NCBI RefSeq assembly: GCF_020480685.1
Contig: NZ_JAJAFU010000001.1
Location: 160,695-224,694, forward strand
DNA from: Deferrivibrio essentukiensis
Lineage (GTDB): Bacteria; Chrysiogenota; Deferribacteres; Deferribacterales; Deferrivibrionaceae
DNA: 64,000 nucleotides
Direction: 5' to 3'
Shown in pieces: positions 44,886 to 53,523 of the stretch. Every line of letters begins with the position of its first letter. Position 1 is the first letter of the stretch. Position numbers and translations under genes: made by a program. A model generated the notes under the pieces. The model was not told the origin of the DNA. It made no database searches and saw nothing but the letters and a program-made list of their open reading frames with translations.

Positions 44886-45977
44886 CTACTCTTCGTCTTC
44901 AAATTCGTGCTCTACTTTTTTGACCATACCCTTATTTCTTATAAGGCTTACTATACCGTGCGTACCAAATACCACAGCCGATATTCCCACTACAGCAGCG
45001 CCAATCTTTGTGGCTGTGGCTTCAACACCAAATCCGGGGATATTAGGCAACCTGTTGTATATTGGTGTCATAGTATCCCAAAAGCCCGGTTCACTACAGC
45101 CCACACATCCATGCCCTGATTGAACAGGCCAGCTTGTCCCTTCATTCCATCTGACAGTCGGGCAGTTATGATATGTTTCAGGGCCTTTACAACCCATTTT
45201 GTATAAGCACCAGCCCTGTCTATGCCCTTCGTCACCCCAAGCGTTGACAAATTGTCCGGCATCAAAGTGAGCCCTTCTTTCACAGTTATCGTGTATTCTC
45301 TTACCGTATGCAAATTTAGGTCTTAAAAATTTATCCATTGCAGGTGGAGCACCGAAGAGAAGGTAATGCACAATTGTGCCTGTAAGGTTATCAACATTCA
45401 TCGGGCAACCGGGGAGATTAATAACCGTTTTGTTAGGCAAAAGCTCTTTTACGCTTTTTGCTCCGGTAGGGTTTGGATAGGCAGCGGGAAGCCCACCATA
45501 GGAAGAGCATGTGCCAACTGCTATTACAAAAGCTGCGTTGCCGCCCACTTCATTTAAGATATCTACTGCAGTTTTCCCGCCAATAGTGCAATATACTCCG
45601 TCATCATTGACAGGAATAGAGCCTTCCACAATGCAGATATATTTCCCTTTATATTTTTCAACAGTCGCTTTTTTGGCTTCTTCAGCCTGATGCCCTGCAG
45701 CAGCCATAATTGTCTCGTGATAATCTATTGATAAATAATCGAGGACTAATTCTGCGACTGTAGGTCTGTTTGCTCTTAGTAAAGATTCGGAATCACCGGC
45801 ACAATCTTGAAATTCAAGCCATATTACAGGCGGTCTGTCGTCTTTTTCAATTGCTTCTGCTACCTTTGGAGCCAATGCCGGTGAGAGGGAAAGGGTAGCA
45901 CCAAGAGCAGTGCAATATTTTAAAAAGTCCCTTCTGCTCACACCATAACTGTCGAGTATTTCCTGAAATTTGCTCAT
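44886..45977 (-). CDS. [NiFe] hydrogenase small subunit, Tat-exported
   Basis: 363 residues. Twin-arginine signal SRRDFLKYCTALGATLSLSPALA (Arg15-Arg16) carries the folded heterodimer to the periplasm. Fe-S ligands appear in WLEFQDCAGDSESLLR, VGTCSSYGGLPAAYPNPTGA, NLPGCPMNVDN, and the distal clusters (HDNCERRAHFDAGQF, CLYKMGCKGPETYHNCP, GHGCVGCSEPGFWD). A C-terminal membrane helix (about 325-350) anchors it. First gene of the operon small-large-cytochrome b, typical of membrane-bound uptake (group 1) hydrogenases. Confidence 0.97.
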   Translation of the reverse strand: MSKFQEILDSYGVSRRDFLKYCTALGATLSLSPALAPKVAEAIEKDDRPPVIWLEFQDCAGDSESLLRANRPTVAELVLDYLSIDYHETIMAAAGHQAEEAKKATVEKYKGKYICIVEGSIPVNDDGVYCTIGGKTAVDILNEVGGNAAFVIAVGTCSSYGGLPAAYPNPTGAKSVKELLPNKTVINLPGCPMNVDNLTGTIVHYLLFGAPPAMDKFLRPKFAYGKRIHDNCERRAHFDAGQFVNAWGDEGHRQGWCLYKMGCKGPETYHNCPTVRWNEGTSWPVQSGHGCVGCSEPGFWDTMTPIYNRLPNIPGFGVEATATKIGAAVVGISAVVFGTHGIVSLIRNKGMVKKVEHEFEDEE

Positions 45978-46006
45978 ATTAACCTCCCAAGTATTTAAAA
46001 CACCAT

Positions 46007-46036
46007 ATTATAACTGAAAAATCACTACAATTTCAA
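46007..46036 (-). promoter_or_regulatory. Possible promoter of the hydrogenase operon
   Basis: On the minus strand TTGAAA (46036-46031), 18 bases, TATAAT (46012-46007), about 30 bases before the small-subunit ATG. It overlaps the last codons of the nicotinate phosphoribosyltransferase gene. Confidence 0.5.
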
Positions 46037-47205
46037 CTAAAATTTTGTAAATTTACTAATTGTGACAAAATTTTACTTCTTATTTCATCTACACTTGGCA
46101 ACGGTAAAATAATTTTACCGTTTTCCATAAATTTTTTTGTAATCATTTTCATATCGGTGTTACATTTAGAGCATACAATTTTTTTATTTTTATTAATGTC
46201 ATAAGTCTGCTTAAGGCATGTCGGGCATGAATAAGCAAATTTAAATCCGGACATTTTTCCTTTTTTACTAAAAGGTTTTCCATCTATCTCTACAATATCC
46301 ATAGAAAAGTCCATTACTTTGGCGTTTGAAATGGTAGTGCCGACACCAAATCCGTCAATAATATCTGAGAGTTCGGTTAATTTTTTTTCATCAAGGCCGC
46401 CACTTGCAAACAACTTTACATGCTCAAAGCCTCTTATATCAAGCTCCCACCTTATTTCTTCCGCAATTTTTTTCAAATCTCCTCTTCGTGAGCCGGGAGT
46501 ATCAAGCCTCACGCCGTTCAAATCGTTTTGCAATGCTTTTGCTACGTTAAGGGTTTCAAATTTTTCATCGTTAAAAGTGTCGATTAGGGCAATACGAGGG
46601 ACAGATTTGTCAATATACATATTAAAAAGCTTCATGGTTTCAGTGGTATCCCCTACTTGTAAAATCAAAGCGTGCGGTATTGTGCCGCTTGCCTTTTTGC
46701 CGATTAGTTCTTCTGCGAAAAGGACAGAAAAACCATCACATCCCCCGATGTAAGCGTATTTATCAATCATACCACTTATGGCAGGATGAGCCCTTCTTGC
46801 ACCAAAGCTGAGGACTGTCTTACCTTTTGCTGCCAATTTACATTTGGATGCCTTTGTTGTGATTCCTGAGGCGTGGCAGATAAATCCCAAAATTGCCGTT
46901 TCGTAAACTCCAAAATCAAGATAGTTTCCTACAATAGATAAGACAGGGGTATTTTCAAAAAATACACTCCCTTCTTCGATTGCGTATATATCTACCGGTT
47001 TACCTTCAAGCAGCTCCAACACGTTGGAAAGCCCGGTGAATATTCCAAAAGGGTATTCTTCCGGCATCCCTTTTTGGGCTACTTCCATCGTTACTTTTTT
47101 ATTTATACCTGCTTTTCTCAAAACCTCTTCAGTCCTGATAAAGTATACATCTGTTGTCTTCCCCGCTAAGATATCTTCGGGGAGTGCAATGTCAAATTTG
47201 GCCAT
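46033..47205 (-). CDS. Nicotinate phosphoribosyltransferase
   Basis: 390 residues. Joins nicotinate and phosphoribosyl pyrophosphate in NAD salvage. Seen: FGARRAHPAISGMIDKYAYIGG (the active-site His-Pro-like region), ALIDTFNDEK, VRLDTPGSRRGDL, and KLFASGGLDE. After the barrel there is a C-terminal zinc-ribbon-like segment (YSCPTCLKQTYDI ... IVCSKCNTDMKM) typical of the archaeal/bacterial short form. GGAGATG precedes the ATG. Same strand and upstream of the hydrogenase genes, but with a separate promoter between. Confidence 0.93.
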   Translation of the reverse strand: MAKFDIALPEDILAGKTTDVYFIRTEEVLRKAGINKKVTMEVAQKGMPEEYPFGIFTGLSNVLELLEGKPVDIYAIEEGSVFFENTPVLSIVGNYLDFGVYETAILGFICHASGITTKASKCKLAAKGKTVLSFGARRAHPAISGMIDKYAYIGGCDGFSVLFAEELIGKKASGTIPHALILQVGDTTETMKLFNMYIDKSVPRIALIDTFNDEKFETLNVAKALQNDLNGVRLDTPGSRRGDLKKIAEEIRWELDIRGFEHVKLFASGGLDEKKLTELSDIIDGFGVGTTISNAKVMDFSMDIVEIDGKPFSKKGKMSGFKFAYSCPTCLKQTYDINKNKKIVCSKCNTDMKMITKKFMENGKIILPLPSVDEIRSKILSQLVNLQNFS

Positions 47206-47274
47206 TATTCATCTCCGATTTATCAAATTATACCACGTTATTAAGCAAAAATAATAAATATGCAATTTTTTTTC

Positions 47275-47301
47275 TAAAGAATTTTGATATTCTTCCGATA
47301 A
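47275..47301 (+). promoter_or_regulatory. Sigma-28 (FliA) promoter of flagellin
   Basis: TAAA at 47275-47278, 15 bases, TCCGATAA at 47294-47301. The FliA consensus is TAAA-N15-GCCGATAA, so only one base differs. It is the expected class-3 flagellar promoter. Confidence 0.9.
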
Positions 47302-47309
47302 TTTCACCA

Positions 47310-47325
47310 GACGCAAGGAAGCGTC
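47310..47325 (+). promoter_or_regulatory. Flagellin leader hairpin with GGA loop (possible CsrA site)
   Basis: GACGC-AAGGAA-GCGTC: a 5-bp GC-rich stem with AAGGA displayed in the loop, which is the structure CsrA binds. A second GGA is in the ribosome site TCAAGGAGG about 40 bases later. CsrA is known to repress flagellin translation through such pairs in other bacteria. Confidence 0.45.
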
Positions 47326-47375
47326 AGGAAAATTTAATAGGGTAAACCTCTATTGAAAAAATCAAGGAGGATAGC

Positions 47376-49655
47376 ATGAGTTTATCAATTTACAACAATG
47401 TCATGTCTTTGAACTCTCAGAGACATCTTGGCGGGACACAGTCCGCTCTCGGTAAATCCCTCGAAAGATTATCAAGCGGTTTGAGAATCAACCACGCTGC
47501 AGATGATGCATCAGGGATGGCAATTTCTGAAAAATTAAGAGGGCAGATATCAGGGCTCAAAAGGGCGATGATGAATGCTCAGGACGGTATTTCTATGCTT
47601 CAGACAGCTGAAGGTGCGCTCGGTGAAGTATCTTCTATGCTTCAAAGGATGCGTGAGCTGGCAGTACAAGCCGCAAACGGCACTTATACTTCAAACGACA
47701 GGGTAGAGCTTCAAAAAGAGGTGGAGCAGCTTAAGGCAGAGATTAATCGTATATCTACGTCGACCGAATTTAACACCAAAAAACTTTTAAATGGTGATGG
47801 GACAGCTCTGTGGTCAGCAAGCAGTAATAAGATTAGTGCGCTTATAAGAGGGAATGTGGCTGAAGGCAACTACCAGATTTCTTTGGAAGCTAACAAAATA
47901 GGCCAAAGCCAAGTATTTAAAACTGATATTATGACGCTTCAAGATGATAAGATTGGAGCGGAATATGTGGATAGCACTGCGAATGCGACTGATGATACGA
48001 ATATTTCAAAAGTTAGTAATCCTAAATCACTCTGGGCGACTGGAGACAATGATTATACTTTGACATTACATGGTTCAGGGATTACAACCAGTTCAGCTGT
48101 TGCAACAATAGGTTCATATTTACAACCAGGCTCAGCAGGGACTATAAAAACAGATAGCAATAGTATTTCTTCATCGTTAACTTTTGATGGTTATGCATTA
48201 GTTGAGATTACAGGAGATAATGCTTCAGCAGCAATTACATATTTTTATAGTGCAACTACTGGTGAGTTGTTGGGCTCAAGTACTGATACAGATATTTCTG
48301 ACGATATAACTACAAATGCCGGATTTTCTTTGTCTGCTACAGGTACTTTTCAAAAAGGTGATAAGTTTCTCTTTTCAGTATCAAGAGGAATCGTTCCGTC
48401 AAACAATGGACAAGGTGCAATAGAAATAACCGATGGTCCTACAGCTCAAGAACAGAAGATAACAATAAACTTTACTGCAGCAAGCTCGTTAGCTTCTACT
48501 ACCGAAGAGATAACTAAAACTATATATCTTGCTGATCTTGATGAGCAAACAGGAAATTTGAATATAGGTAATTTAGATATTGTTTTTGCAAAGACTGATG
48601 ACGGGGCAATTAATACTGGAACAGGGACACTTCATATCGCCGGTGGTGGTGAAGCGGCTACCACTACTACAAAGTTAAAAGATATAGCAAGATTTATCGA
48701 TGCAGATGGAAATAATCTTTTTGAAAACAAGCAGGAGCTTACAATCTGGGGCAATGGCAAAAGTGCAACTATCTATTTAGAAGGGGATGACACTATAGCA
48801 GATCTTGAAACCAAGATTACAGACGCTCTCGTAAACGAACTTGATCTTGGTTCAAGTGATGAGCAGGTTAATTCACACCTTGTAGATTATATTTCTGTTC
48901 CAAGTAATGATGGTAACAGGACAGTTAAAGGTACATTTATTATACAGACAGCACTTACCGGTGAACAGGGTGAAATAGCCTTTAGCGGTGACCAAAGATT
49001 GATAGATGCTTTTTCTTTGGCAGAGATTCAAGAGTCTGTTAGCAATACGACTTTAGTTACTGTTAAAGATGCTCATACCGGTGATTTGATTGGTGTTGAT
49101 GAGACAGGTAATGACAGAGTAAACGGTGTGATTGAAGGTATTGAGCTGGTTGTAGATTCAAGGGCTACTGTTGAATCTTACTGGGATGCTGCAACAGAAA
49201 CAATAAAGTTTAGAGAAAATGCAAATGCCAATGAAAATCATTTCCTCCATGTAGTAGATAACTCTACAGATTTACAAATAGGTCCAAATCAGGGGCAGAC
49301 CCTTTCTGTTTCAATCCCGCAGCTTGATGTAAAAGGTCTTGGGCTTGAGAATATGTTTATAGTATCTCAAAAGCTTGCTCAAAGAGCAATTCCTGATATT
49401 GATAACGCTCTTACACAGGTAGTTACAATAAGAGCTACAATTGGTGCCCAGATTAACAGGCTTGAGCATACCATTGCAAACTTGAGTGTTGCCCATGAAA
49501 ATATGACTGCAAGCGAATCAAGAATTAGAGACCTTGATATGGCTGAAGAAATGTCACAGTTTACAAGAAGCCAGATTTTAAGTCAGGCAGGTACTGCAAT
49601 GCTTGCACAGGCAAATCAGGTACCACAGATGGCATTACAACTTTTACAGGGGTAA
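47376..49655 (+). CDS. Flagellin, large form with long variable domain
   Basis: 759 residues, well above the 270-500 of compact flagellins. Conserved N-terminal D0/D1 ([51 protein letters not shown]) and C-terminal D1/D0 ([44 protein letters not shown]) flank about 480 Thr/Ser/Asp/Gly-rich residues. This middle region would be surface-exposed and is the likely site of pseudaminic-acid-type glycosylation by the genes downstream. AAGGAGG lies ahead of the ATG. Transcription is from a sigma-28 promoter; translation may be CsrA-controlled. Confidence 0.97.
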   Translation: MSLSIYNNVMSLNSQRHLGGTQSALGKSLERLSSGLRINHAADDASGMAISEKLRGQISGLKRAMMNAQDGISMLQTAEGALGEVSSMLQRMRELAVQAANGTYTSNDRVELQKEVEQLKAEINRISTSTEFNTKKLLNGDGTALWSASSNKISALIRGNVAEGNYQISLEANKIGQSQVFKTDIMTLQDDKIGAEYVDSTANATDDTNISKVSNPKSLWATGDNDYTLTLHGSGITTSSAVATIGSYLQPGSAGTIKTDSNSISSSLTFDGYALVEITGDNASAAITYFYSATTGELLGSSTDTDISDDITTNAGFSLSATGTFQKGDKFLFSVSRGIVPSNNGQGAIEITDGPTAQEQKITINFTAASSLASTTEEITKTIYLADLDEQTGNLNIGNLDIVFAKTDDGAINTGTGTLHIAGGGEAATTTTKLKDIARFIDADGNNLFENKQELTIWGNGKSATIYLEGDDTIADLETKITDALVNELDLGSSDEQVNSHLVDYISVPSNDGNRTVKGTFIIQTALTGEQGEIAFSGDQRLIDAFSLAEIQESVSNTTLVTVKDAHTGDLIGVDETGNDRVNGVIEGIELVVDSRATVESYWDAATETIKFRENANANENHFLHVVDNSTDLQIGPNQGQTLSVSIPQLDVKGLGLENMFIVSQKLAQRAIPDIDNALTQVVTIRATIGAQINRLEHTIANLSVAHENMTASESRIRDLDMAEEMSQFTRSQILSQAGTAMLAQANQVPQMALQLLQG

Positions 49656-49703
49656 AATAGCTAATTCACAAGGATAGTGAATAAATATACATGGAGGTAA
49701 ATT

Positions 49704-49865
49704 ATGGCTGCTGTAAATATGAAAAACAATGATAAATCGCAACTAACAAAATTGTATGAAATTTTGAGAGATATGTTTCAGAATCAATATTATGGGTCGC
49801 TGGAAGTAAAATTTGAAGCCGGGAAGGTGACAATTGTCAAGAAAACAGAGAGCATAAAAATTTAA
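49704..49865 (+). CDS. YezD/DUF2292-like small protein
   Basis: 53 residues, start ATG with GGAGG seven bases upstream. The core LTKLYEILRDMFQNQYYGSLEVKFEAGKVTIVKKTESIKI matches the small YezD (DUF2292) family pattern (helix, YGSxEIxIxxGKVxxIxRTExI). The function of this family is unknown. It lies 48 bases after flagellin, with no terminator between, and ends directly in a strong terminator. It is therefore very likely carried on the flagellin transcript. Confidence 0.75.
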   Translation: MAAVNMKNNDKSQLTKLYEILRDMFQNQYYGSLEVKFEAGKVTIVKKTESIKI

Positions 49866-49887
49866 AGGGGCTTTACGCCCCTTTTTT
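49864..49887 (+). terminator. Terminator of the flagellin transcript
   Basis: AAAGGGGC-TTTAC-GCCCCTTT followed by more T. It overlaps the stop codon of the YezD-like gene. Confidence 0.92.
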
Positions 49888-49955
49888 ATGGCACAAAAAT
49901 TGATATTCACTTACAATATAATGGCAAATGGGAAAAAGTTTCTTCTGGAGGAAAC

Positions 49956-50939
49956 ATGTTTGATGGTGCAAATATTTTGATAACTGGTGGCACAGGCTCA
50001 TTTGGGAAGTGTTTTGTAAAGTATGTTCTTGAGAATTTTAATCCTAAGAGGGTAGTAATTTTAAGTAGAGATGAGTTTAAACAATATCAAATGAAAAGTG
50101 AGTTTGGGCATGATAAAAGACTGAGGTTTTTTCTTGGGGATGTAAGGGATAAGGACAGACTTTACAGAGCATTTTATGGAATAGACTATGTAATACATGC
50201 CGCTGCCTTAAAACAGGTGCCTGCTGGGGAATACAACCCATTTGAAACAATAAAGACAAATATATTGGGTGCTCAAAATGTAATCGAGGCTTGTATAGAT
50301 AATGGTGTAAAAAGGGTTATAGCACTTTCTACGGATAAGGCTGCAAATCCACTAAATCTTTATGGTGCGACAAAACTTTGCTCGGATAAACTTTTCGTGG
50401 CGGGTAATTCTTATGCGGGTGGAAGAGTTACCAGATTTGCTGTTGTAAGATATGGAAATGTCCTTGGAAGTCGTGGTTCGGTGTTGCCTTTATTTCTTAA
50501 ACAAAAAGAAGATGGAGTTATTACAATTACTCATAGAGATATGACAAGATTCTGGATAACGCTCCCCCAGGCTGTTGAGCTTGTTAATAAAGCTTTCAAA
50601 CTTATGACTGGCGGTGAAATATTTGTGCCTAAAATTCCAAGTATGAGGATGGAGGATTTTGCAAGGGCAATTGCTCCTGAAGCTGAAATAAAAGAGATTG
50701 GGATAAGGCCTGGCGAAAAAATGCACGAAGTTATGATTCCTGAAGATGATGCAAGGCACACAAGGGAATACGACGATCACTACAGAATAATTCCGGAATT
50801 TTTAAACTGGCAGGCTCCAAAAGATTTTGGAAACGGTGGGAAAAAATTGCCTGAAGGATTTTCATATAGAAGTGATAACAATACTTGGTGGCTAACGAAA
50901 GATGAGTTATTAGAGATAATAAGTGGCTTAGAGTTGTGA
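49956..50939 (+). CDS. pseB: UDP-GlcNAc 4,6-dehydratase (5-inverting), PseB
   Basis: 327 residues. First step of pseudaminic acid synthesis: NADP-dependent dehydration and C5 epimerisation of UDP-N-acetylglucosamine. SDR fold with ILITGGTGSFGKCFVKY, AALKQVPAGEYNPFETIKTNI, ALSTDKAANPLNLYGATKLCSDKLF (catalytic Tyr-x3-Lys-like region) and ITHRDMTRFWITL. The C-terminus ends WLTKDEL. CTGGAGG precedes the ATG. First gene of the glycosylation operon; its last codons lie in an octamer repeat array. Confidence 0.96.
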   Translation: MFDGANILITGGTGSFGKCFVKYVLENFNPKRVVILSRDEFKQYQMKSEFGHDKRLRFFLGDVRDKDRLYRAFYGIDYVIHAAALKQVPAGEYNPFETIKTNILGAQNVIEACIDNGVKRVIALSTDKAANPLNLYGATKLCSDKLFVAGNSYAGGRVTRFAVVRYGNVLGSRGSVLPLFLKQKEDGVITITHRDMTRFWITLPQAVELVNKAFKLMTGGEIFVPKIPSMRMEDFARAIAPEAEIKEIGIRPGEKMHEVMIPEDDARHTREYDDHYRIIPEFLNWQAPKDFGNGGKKLPEGFSYRSDNNTWWLTKDELLEIISGLEL

Positions 50940-50977
50940 AGTTATGGAGTTATGAGGTGATGGAGTTGTGAGGGTGA
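50930..50977 (+). repeat. Degenerate octamer tandem array between pseB and the four-helix gene
   Basis: Six consecutive 8-base units: AGAGTTGT, GAAGTTAT, GGAGTTAT, GAGGTGAT, GGAGTTGT, GAGGGTGA. They cover the pseB stop and the spacer to the next gene. The units share a GGAGTTRT core. Confidence 0.75.
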
Positions 50978-50983
50978 AAGATT

Positions 50984-51349
50984 ATGAGTTTAACTACTTT
51001 TAGAGATTTAGAAATTTGGAAGATATCGAAAGATTTGGCTGTTTATATATACAGAATAACTGAAAATGAGTTGTTTAAAAAAGATTTTAATTTGAGAGAT
51101 CAAGTAAGAAGGTCTGCTGTTTCTATTCCTTCTAATATAGCAGAAGGTTATGAAAGAAATACTAAAAAAGATTTTATAAGGTTTTTATATATTTCTAAAG
51201 GTTCATTAAGCGAATTGCAAACACAAATAGAAATAGCTAAGGAACTTAATTATCTGAAATTGGGTGAATTTGATAAAATTGAAAGTATTTGCCAAAGATT
51301 AGCAGGAATGATTACAAATTTTATAAGGTATCACGATGAAAATAAATAA
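50984..51349 (+). CDS. Four-helix-bundle protein (23S rRNA IVP/S23 family)
   Basis: 121 residues with the family pattern: FRDLEIWKISKDLAVYIYRIT, LRDQVRRSAVSIPSNIAEGYERNTKKDFIRFLYISKGSLSELQTQIEIAKELNYL. This family was first seen in intervening sequences of 23S rRNA and is now found scattered in genomes; no clear function is known. Here it sits between pseB and pseC and is flanked on both sides by 8-bp repeat arrays, as if inserted. It overlaps the pseC start by 14 bases, so pseC translation may depend on it. Confidence 0.9.
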   Translation: MSLTTFRDLEIWKISKDLAVYIYRITENELFKKDFNLRDQVRRSAVSIPSNIAEGYERNTKKDFIRFLYISKGSLSELQTQIEIAKELNYLKLGEFDKIESICQRLAGMITNFIRYHDENK

Positions 51350-52577
51350 AACATCAAAACATCAAAACATCAAAGCGTCAAATCCCAGAGCAGTCCCCTA
51401 CGGAAAACAATCTATAGACAACGATGACATACAGGCCTTAGTTGAAGTTTTAAAGTCAAACTTTATTACTCAAGGACCAAAAATTAAAGAATTCGAAGAT
51501 AAATTGGCAGAGTATTGCGGTGCTAAATATGCGGTAGCATTTAATAGCGGGACATCAGCACTGCACGGAGCATATTTTGCCACCGGGTTGTCCAAAGATG
51601 ACGAATTTATAACTTCACCTATGACTTTTGCCGCTACAAGTAATGCAGGAGTATATTTAGGTGCAAGACCAATATTTGTAGATATTGAAGAAGATACCGG
51701 AAATATAGATTGTGAGAAAATAGAAGGCAAAATCACAAATAAGACAAAGTTGATCGTCCCTATTCATTATGCAGGTCATCCTTGTGATATGACAAAAATA
51801 AAAGAAATTGCTGATAAATATAATTTGAAAGTAGTGGAAGATGGATGCCATGCTTTAGGGGCAAAGCTTAAGGTTCAAAGTTCAAGGTTCAAGGTTCAAC
51901 GTTCAACGTTCAATGTGGGGTCTTGTCAATTCTCAGATATGACTGTCTTTAGCTTTCATCCTGTAAAACATATTACTACCGGTGAAGGTGGAGCAGTTTT
52001 GACAAATAAGCAAGAATATTATGAAAAGCTGCTGATGTTTAGAAATCATGGAATTACAAAAGATAGTTCAAAGTTCAACGTTCAAAGTTCAACGTTTGTG
52101 GGTGAGTGGTATTATGAAATGCAACTTTTGGGGTATAATTATCGAATGACCGATATTCAGGCGGCTTTGGGGGTAAGTCAGCTGAAAAAACTTGATAGTT
52201 TTGTTGAAAAGAGAAGAGGTATTGTGCAAAAGTATAATGAAATTTTTGTTAACAATCCATATTTTGAATTGCCTGTTGAAAAGGAGTATGCGCATAATAG
52301 TTATCACTTATATCCTATAAAGCTTAAAGACAGCTTGAAACAAAAAAAACGTGAACTATTTAATAAATTAAGAGAATGTGGTGTTGGTGTCCAGGTGCAT
52401 TATATCCCTGTATATTTTCACCCGTTTTATCAAGATCTCGGTTACGAAAATGGATTATGTCCAAAGGCCGAAGAATTTTATAGAAGTGAGATAAGTTTGC
52501 CGATTTTCCCCGGGATGACTAATGAGGAACTTGATTTTGTAGTGAATAAAGTGCAAGAGGTGTTTGAATCTTTATGA
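51336..52577 (+). CDS. pseC: UDP-4-amino-4,6-dideoxy sugar aminotransferase, PseC, with internal repeats
   Basis: 413 residues. PLP aminotransferase, second step of pseudaminic acid synthesis. Family blocks: YGKQSIDNDDIQALVEVL, FNSGTSALHGAYFATGL, HYAGHPCDM, MTVFSFHPVKHITTGEGGAVLT (PLP Lys), NYRMTDIQAALG, QVHYIPVYFHPFYQ. Odd: three short-unit repeat arrays lie inside the coding frame. One is octamers directly after the start (KTSKHQNIK). The others are heptamers encoding KVQSSRFKVQRSTFN (about residues 180-193) and SKFNVQSSTF (about 244-253). Both heptamer insertions fall in loops between conserved blocks and keep the frame. The stop overlaps the next ATG (ATGA). Confidence 0.94.
   Translation: MKINKTSKHQNIKASNPRAVPYGKQSIDNDDIQALVEVLKSNFITQGPKIKEFEDKLAEYCGAKYAVAFNSGTSALHGAYFATGLSKDDEFITSPMTFAATSNAGVYLGARPIFVDIEEDTGNIDCEKIEGKITNKTKLIVPIHYAGHPCDMTKIKEIADKYNLKVVEDGCHALGAKLKVQSSRFKVQRSTFNVGSCQFSDMTVFSFHPVKHITTGEGGAVLTNKQEYYEKLLMFRNHGITKDSSKFNVQSSTFVGEWYYEMQLLGYNYRMTDIQAALGVSQLKKLDSFVEKRRGIVQKYNEIFVNNPYFELPVEKEYAHNSYHLYPIKLKDSLKQKKRELFNKLRECGVGVQVHYIPVYFHPFYQDLGYENGLCPKAEEFYRSEISLPIFPGMTNEELDFVVNKVQEVFESL
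51351..51382 (+). repeat. Octamer tandem array at the pseC 5' end
   Basis: ACATCAAA three times, then GCGTCAAA; four 8-base units, 15 bases after the start codon. A change of one unit would shift the frame. Confidence 0.85.
51873..51914 (+). repeat. Heptamer tandem array inside pseC (six units)
   Basis: Six 7-base units GTTCAAN with N = A, G, G, C, C, T. Total 42 bases = 14 codons, so the present copy number keeps the frame. Gain or loss of one or two units would not. Confidence 0.92.
52066..52093 (+). repeat. Second heptamer array inside pseC (four units)
   Basis: GTTCAAA, GTTCAAC, GTTCAAA, GTTCAAC, followed by GTTT. Same GTTCAAN unit as the first array, about 150 bases downstream. Confidence 0.9.
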
Positions 52578-53419
52578 AAGTAGGAGCAATAATTCAGGCA
52601 AGGACATCATCTACTAGGCTGCCAAAAAAGATTTTAAAATCGCTACCTTTTGATAGTGATATTACTGTTTTACAGCAAGTTATTAGAAGAGTATTAAAAG
52701 CACAATCATTAGATGAAGTGATAATTGCAACAACTACAGATAGTGAAGATGAGGAAATTGTAAAAATATCTGACAAAGAAAATGTAAGATGGTTTAAGGG
52801 GAGTAAAGATGATGTGTTGAGCAGATATTATCTGTCTGCTAAGGAAAATAATCTTGATGCAATAGTCAGAGTAACTTCCGATTGCCCTTGTATAGATTGG
52901 AATATTATTGATTTAGCAGTTGAAAAACACTTAAATGAAAATGCAGATTATACATCTAACACGATTAAAAGGGCTTTCCCTCATGGTTTAGATGTTGAAG
53001 TAATCTCTTTTGATGCACTTGAAAAGGCATATTTTGAAGCTAAAGAAATATTTGAAAGAGAGCATGTATGCCCTTATATACATACCACGAATAAAGATAA
53101 GTTTAACATATCATCTATTGAAGCTCCACAATATTTAACTGCACCAGATATTAGAATTACACTTGACGTGGAAGAGGATTATGCACTTTTATGTGCAGTA
53201 TTTGATTATTTATATTATGAAAATGAGTATTTTGAAGCCTTAGATATTGTGAAACTTTTTGGACAAAAACCTTGGCTGAAGCTGATAAATAAAAAAGTTG
53301 TGCAAAAGAAGATTTTTACAAATTTGAGCGATGAAGTATCTGAAGCTGTAAAGGTTTTAAAATTGCAAGATTTATATAACAGTGCAAATTTTTTGGAAAA
53401 TATTGTAGCAAAAGAATGA
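52574..53419 (+). CDS. SpsF/cytidylyltransferase-like protein, probable PseF role
   Basis: 281 residues. N-terminus VGAIIQARTSSTRLPKKILKSL is the nucleotidyltransferase P-loop of SpsF/acylneuraminate cytidylyltransferase-like proteins. IATTTDSEDEEIV, RVTSDCPCIDWNIID and ITLDVEEDYALL follow. In pse loci the sugar must be activated as CMP-pseudaminate by PseF; no classic PseF is present, so this is the best candidate. The C-terminal 50 residues are a helical extension. ATGA overlap with pseC. Confidence 0.8.
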   Translation: MKVGAIIQARTSSTRLPKKILKSLPFDSDITVLQQVIRRVLKAQSLDEVIIATTTDSEDEEIVKISDKENVRWFKGSKDDVLSRYYLSAKENNLDAIVRVTSDCPCIDWNIIDLAVEKHLNENADYTSNTIKRAFPHGLDVEVISFDALEKAYFEAKEIFEREHVCPYIHTTNKDKFNISSIEAPQYLTAPDIRITLDVEEDYALLCAVFDYLYYENEYFEALDIVKLFGQKPWLKLINKKVVQKKIFTNLSDEVSEAVKVLKLQDLYNSANFLENIVAKE

Positions 53420-53476
53420 TAAATATAAAAAAACTGAATTAGTTTTATAACTATTTGTAATACTTTAAATAAATAA

Positions 53477-53504
53477 TTGCAAAGATTTTTGAAGGCGTTA
53501 TAAT
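53477..53504 (+). promoter_or_regulatory. Promoter of vapBC
   Basis: TTGCAA at 53477-53482, 16 bases, TATAAT at 53499-53504, then a GGAGGTG ribosome site for vapB. It suggests the module is expressed independently of the surrounding operon. Confidence 0.6.
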
Positions 53505-53523
53505 GTGTATATGGAGGTGTATT

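Noticed and set aside
46319..46753. 144-codon open frame opposite nicotinate phosphoribosyltransferase
   Set aside because: Antisense reading of a conserved enzyme; serine-rich translation typical of reverse-strand reading in AT-rich genes.
52574..53419. Calling the cytidylyltransferase-like gene pseF
   Set aside because: It resembles SpsF-type proteins rather than classic PseF; the role is inferred only from position.
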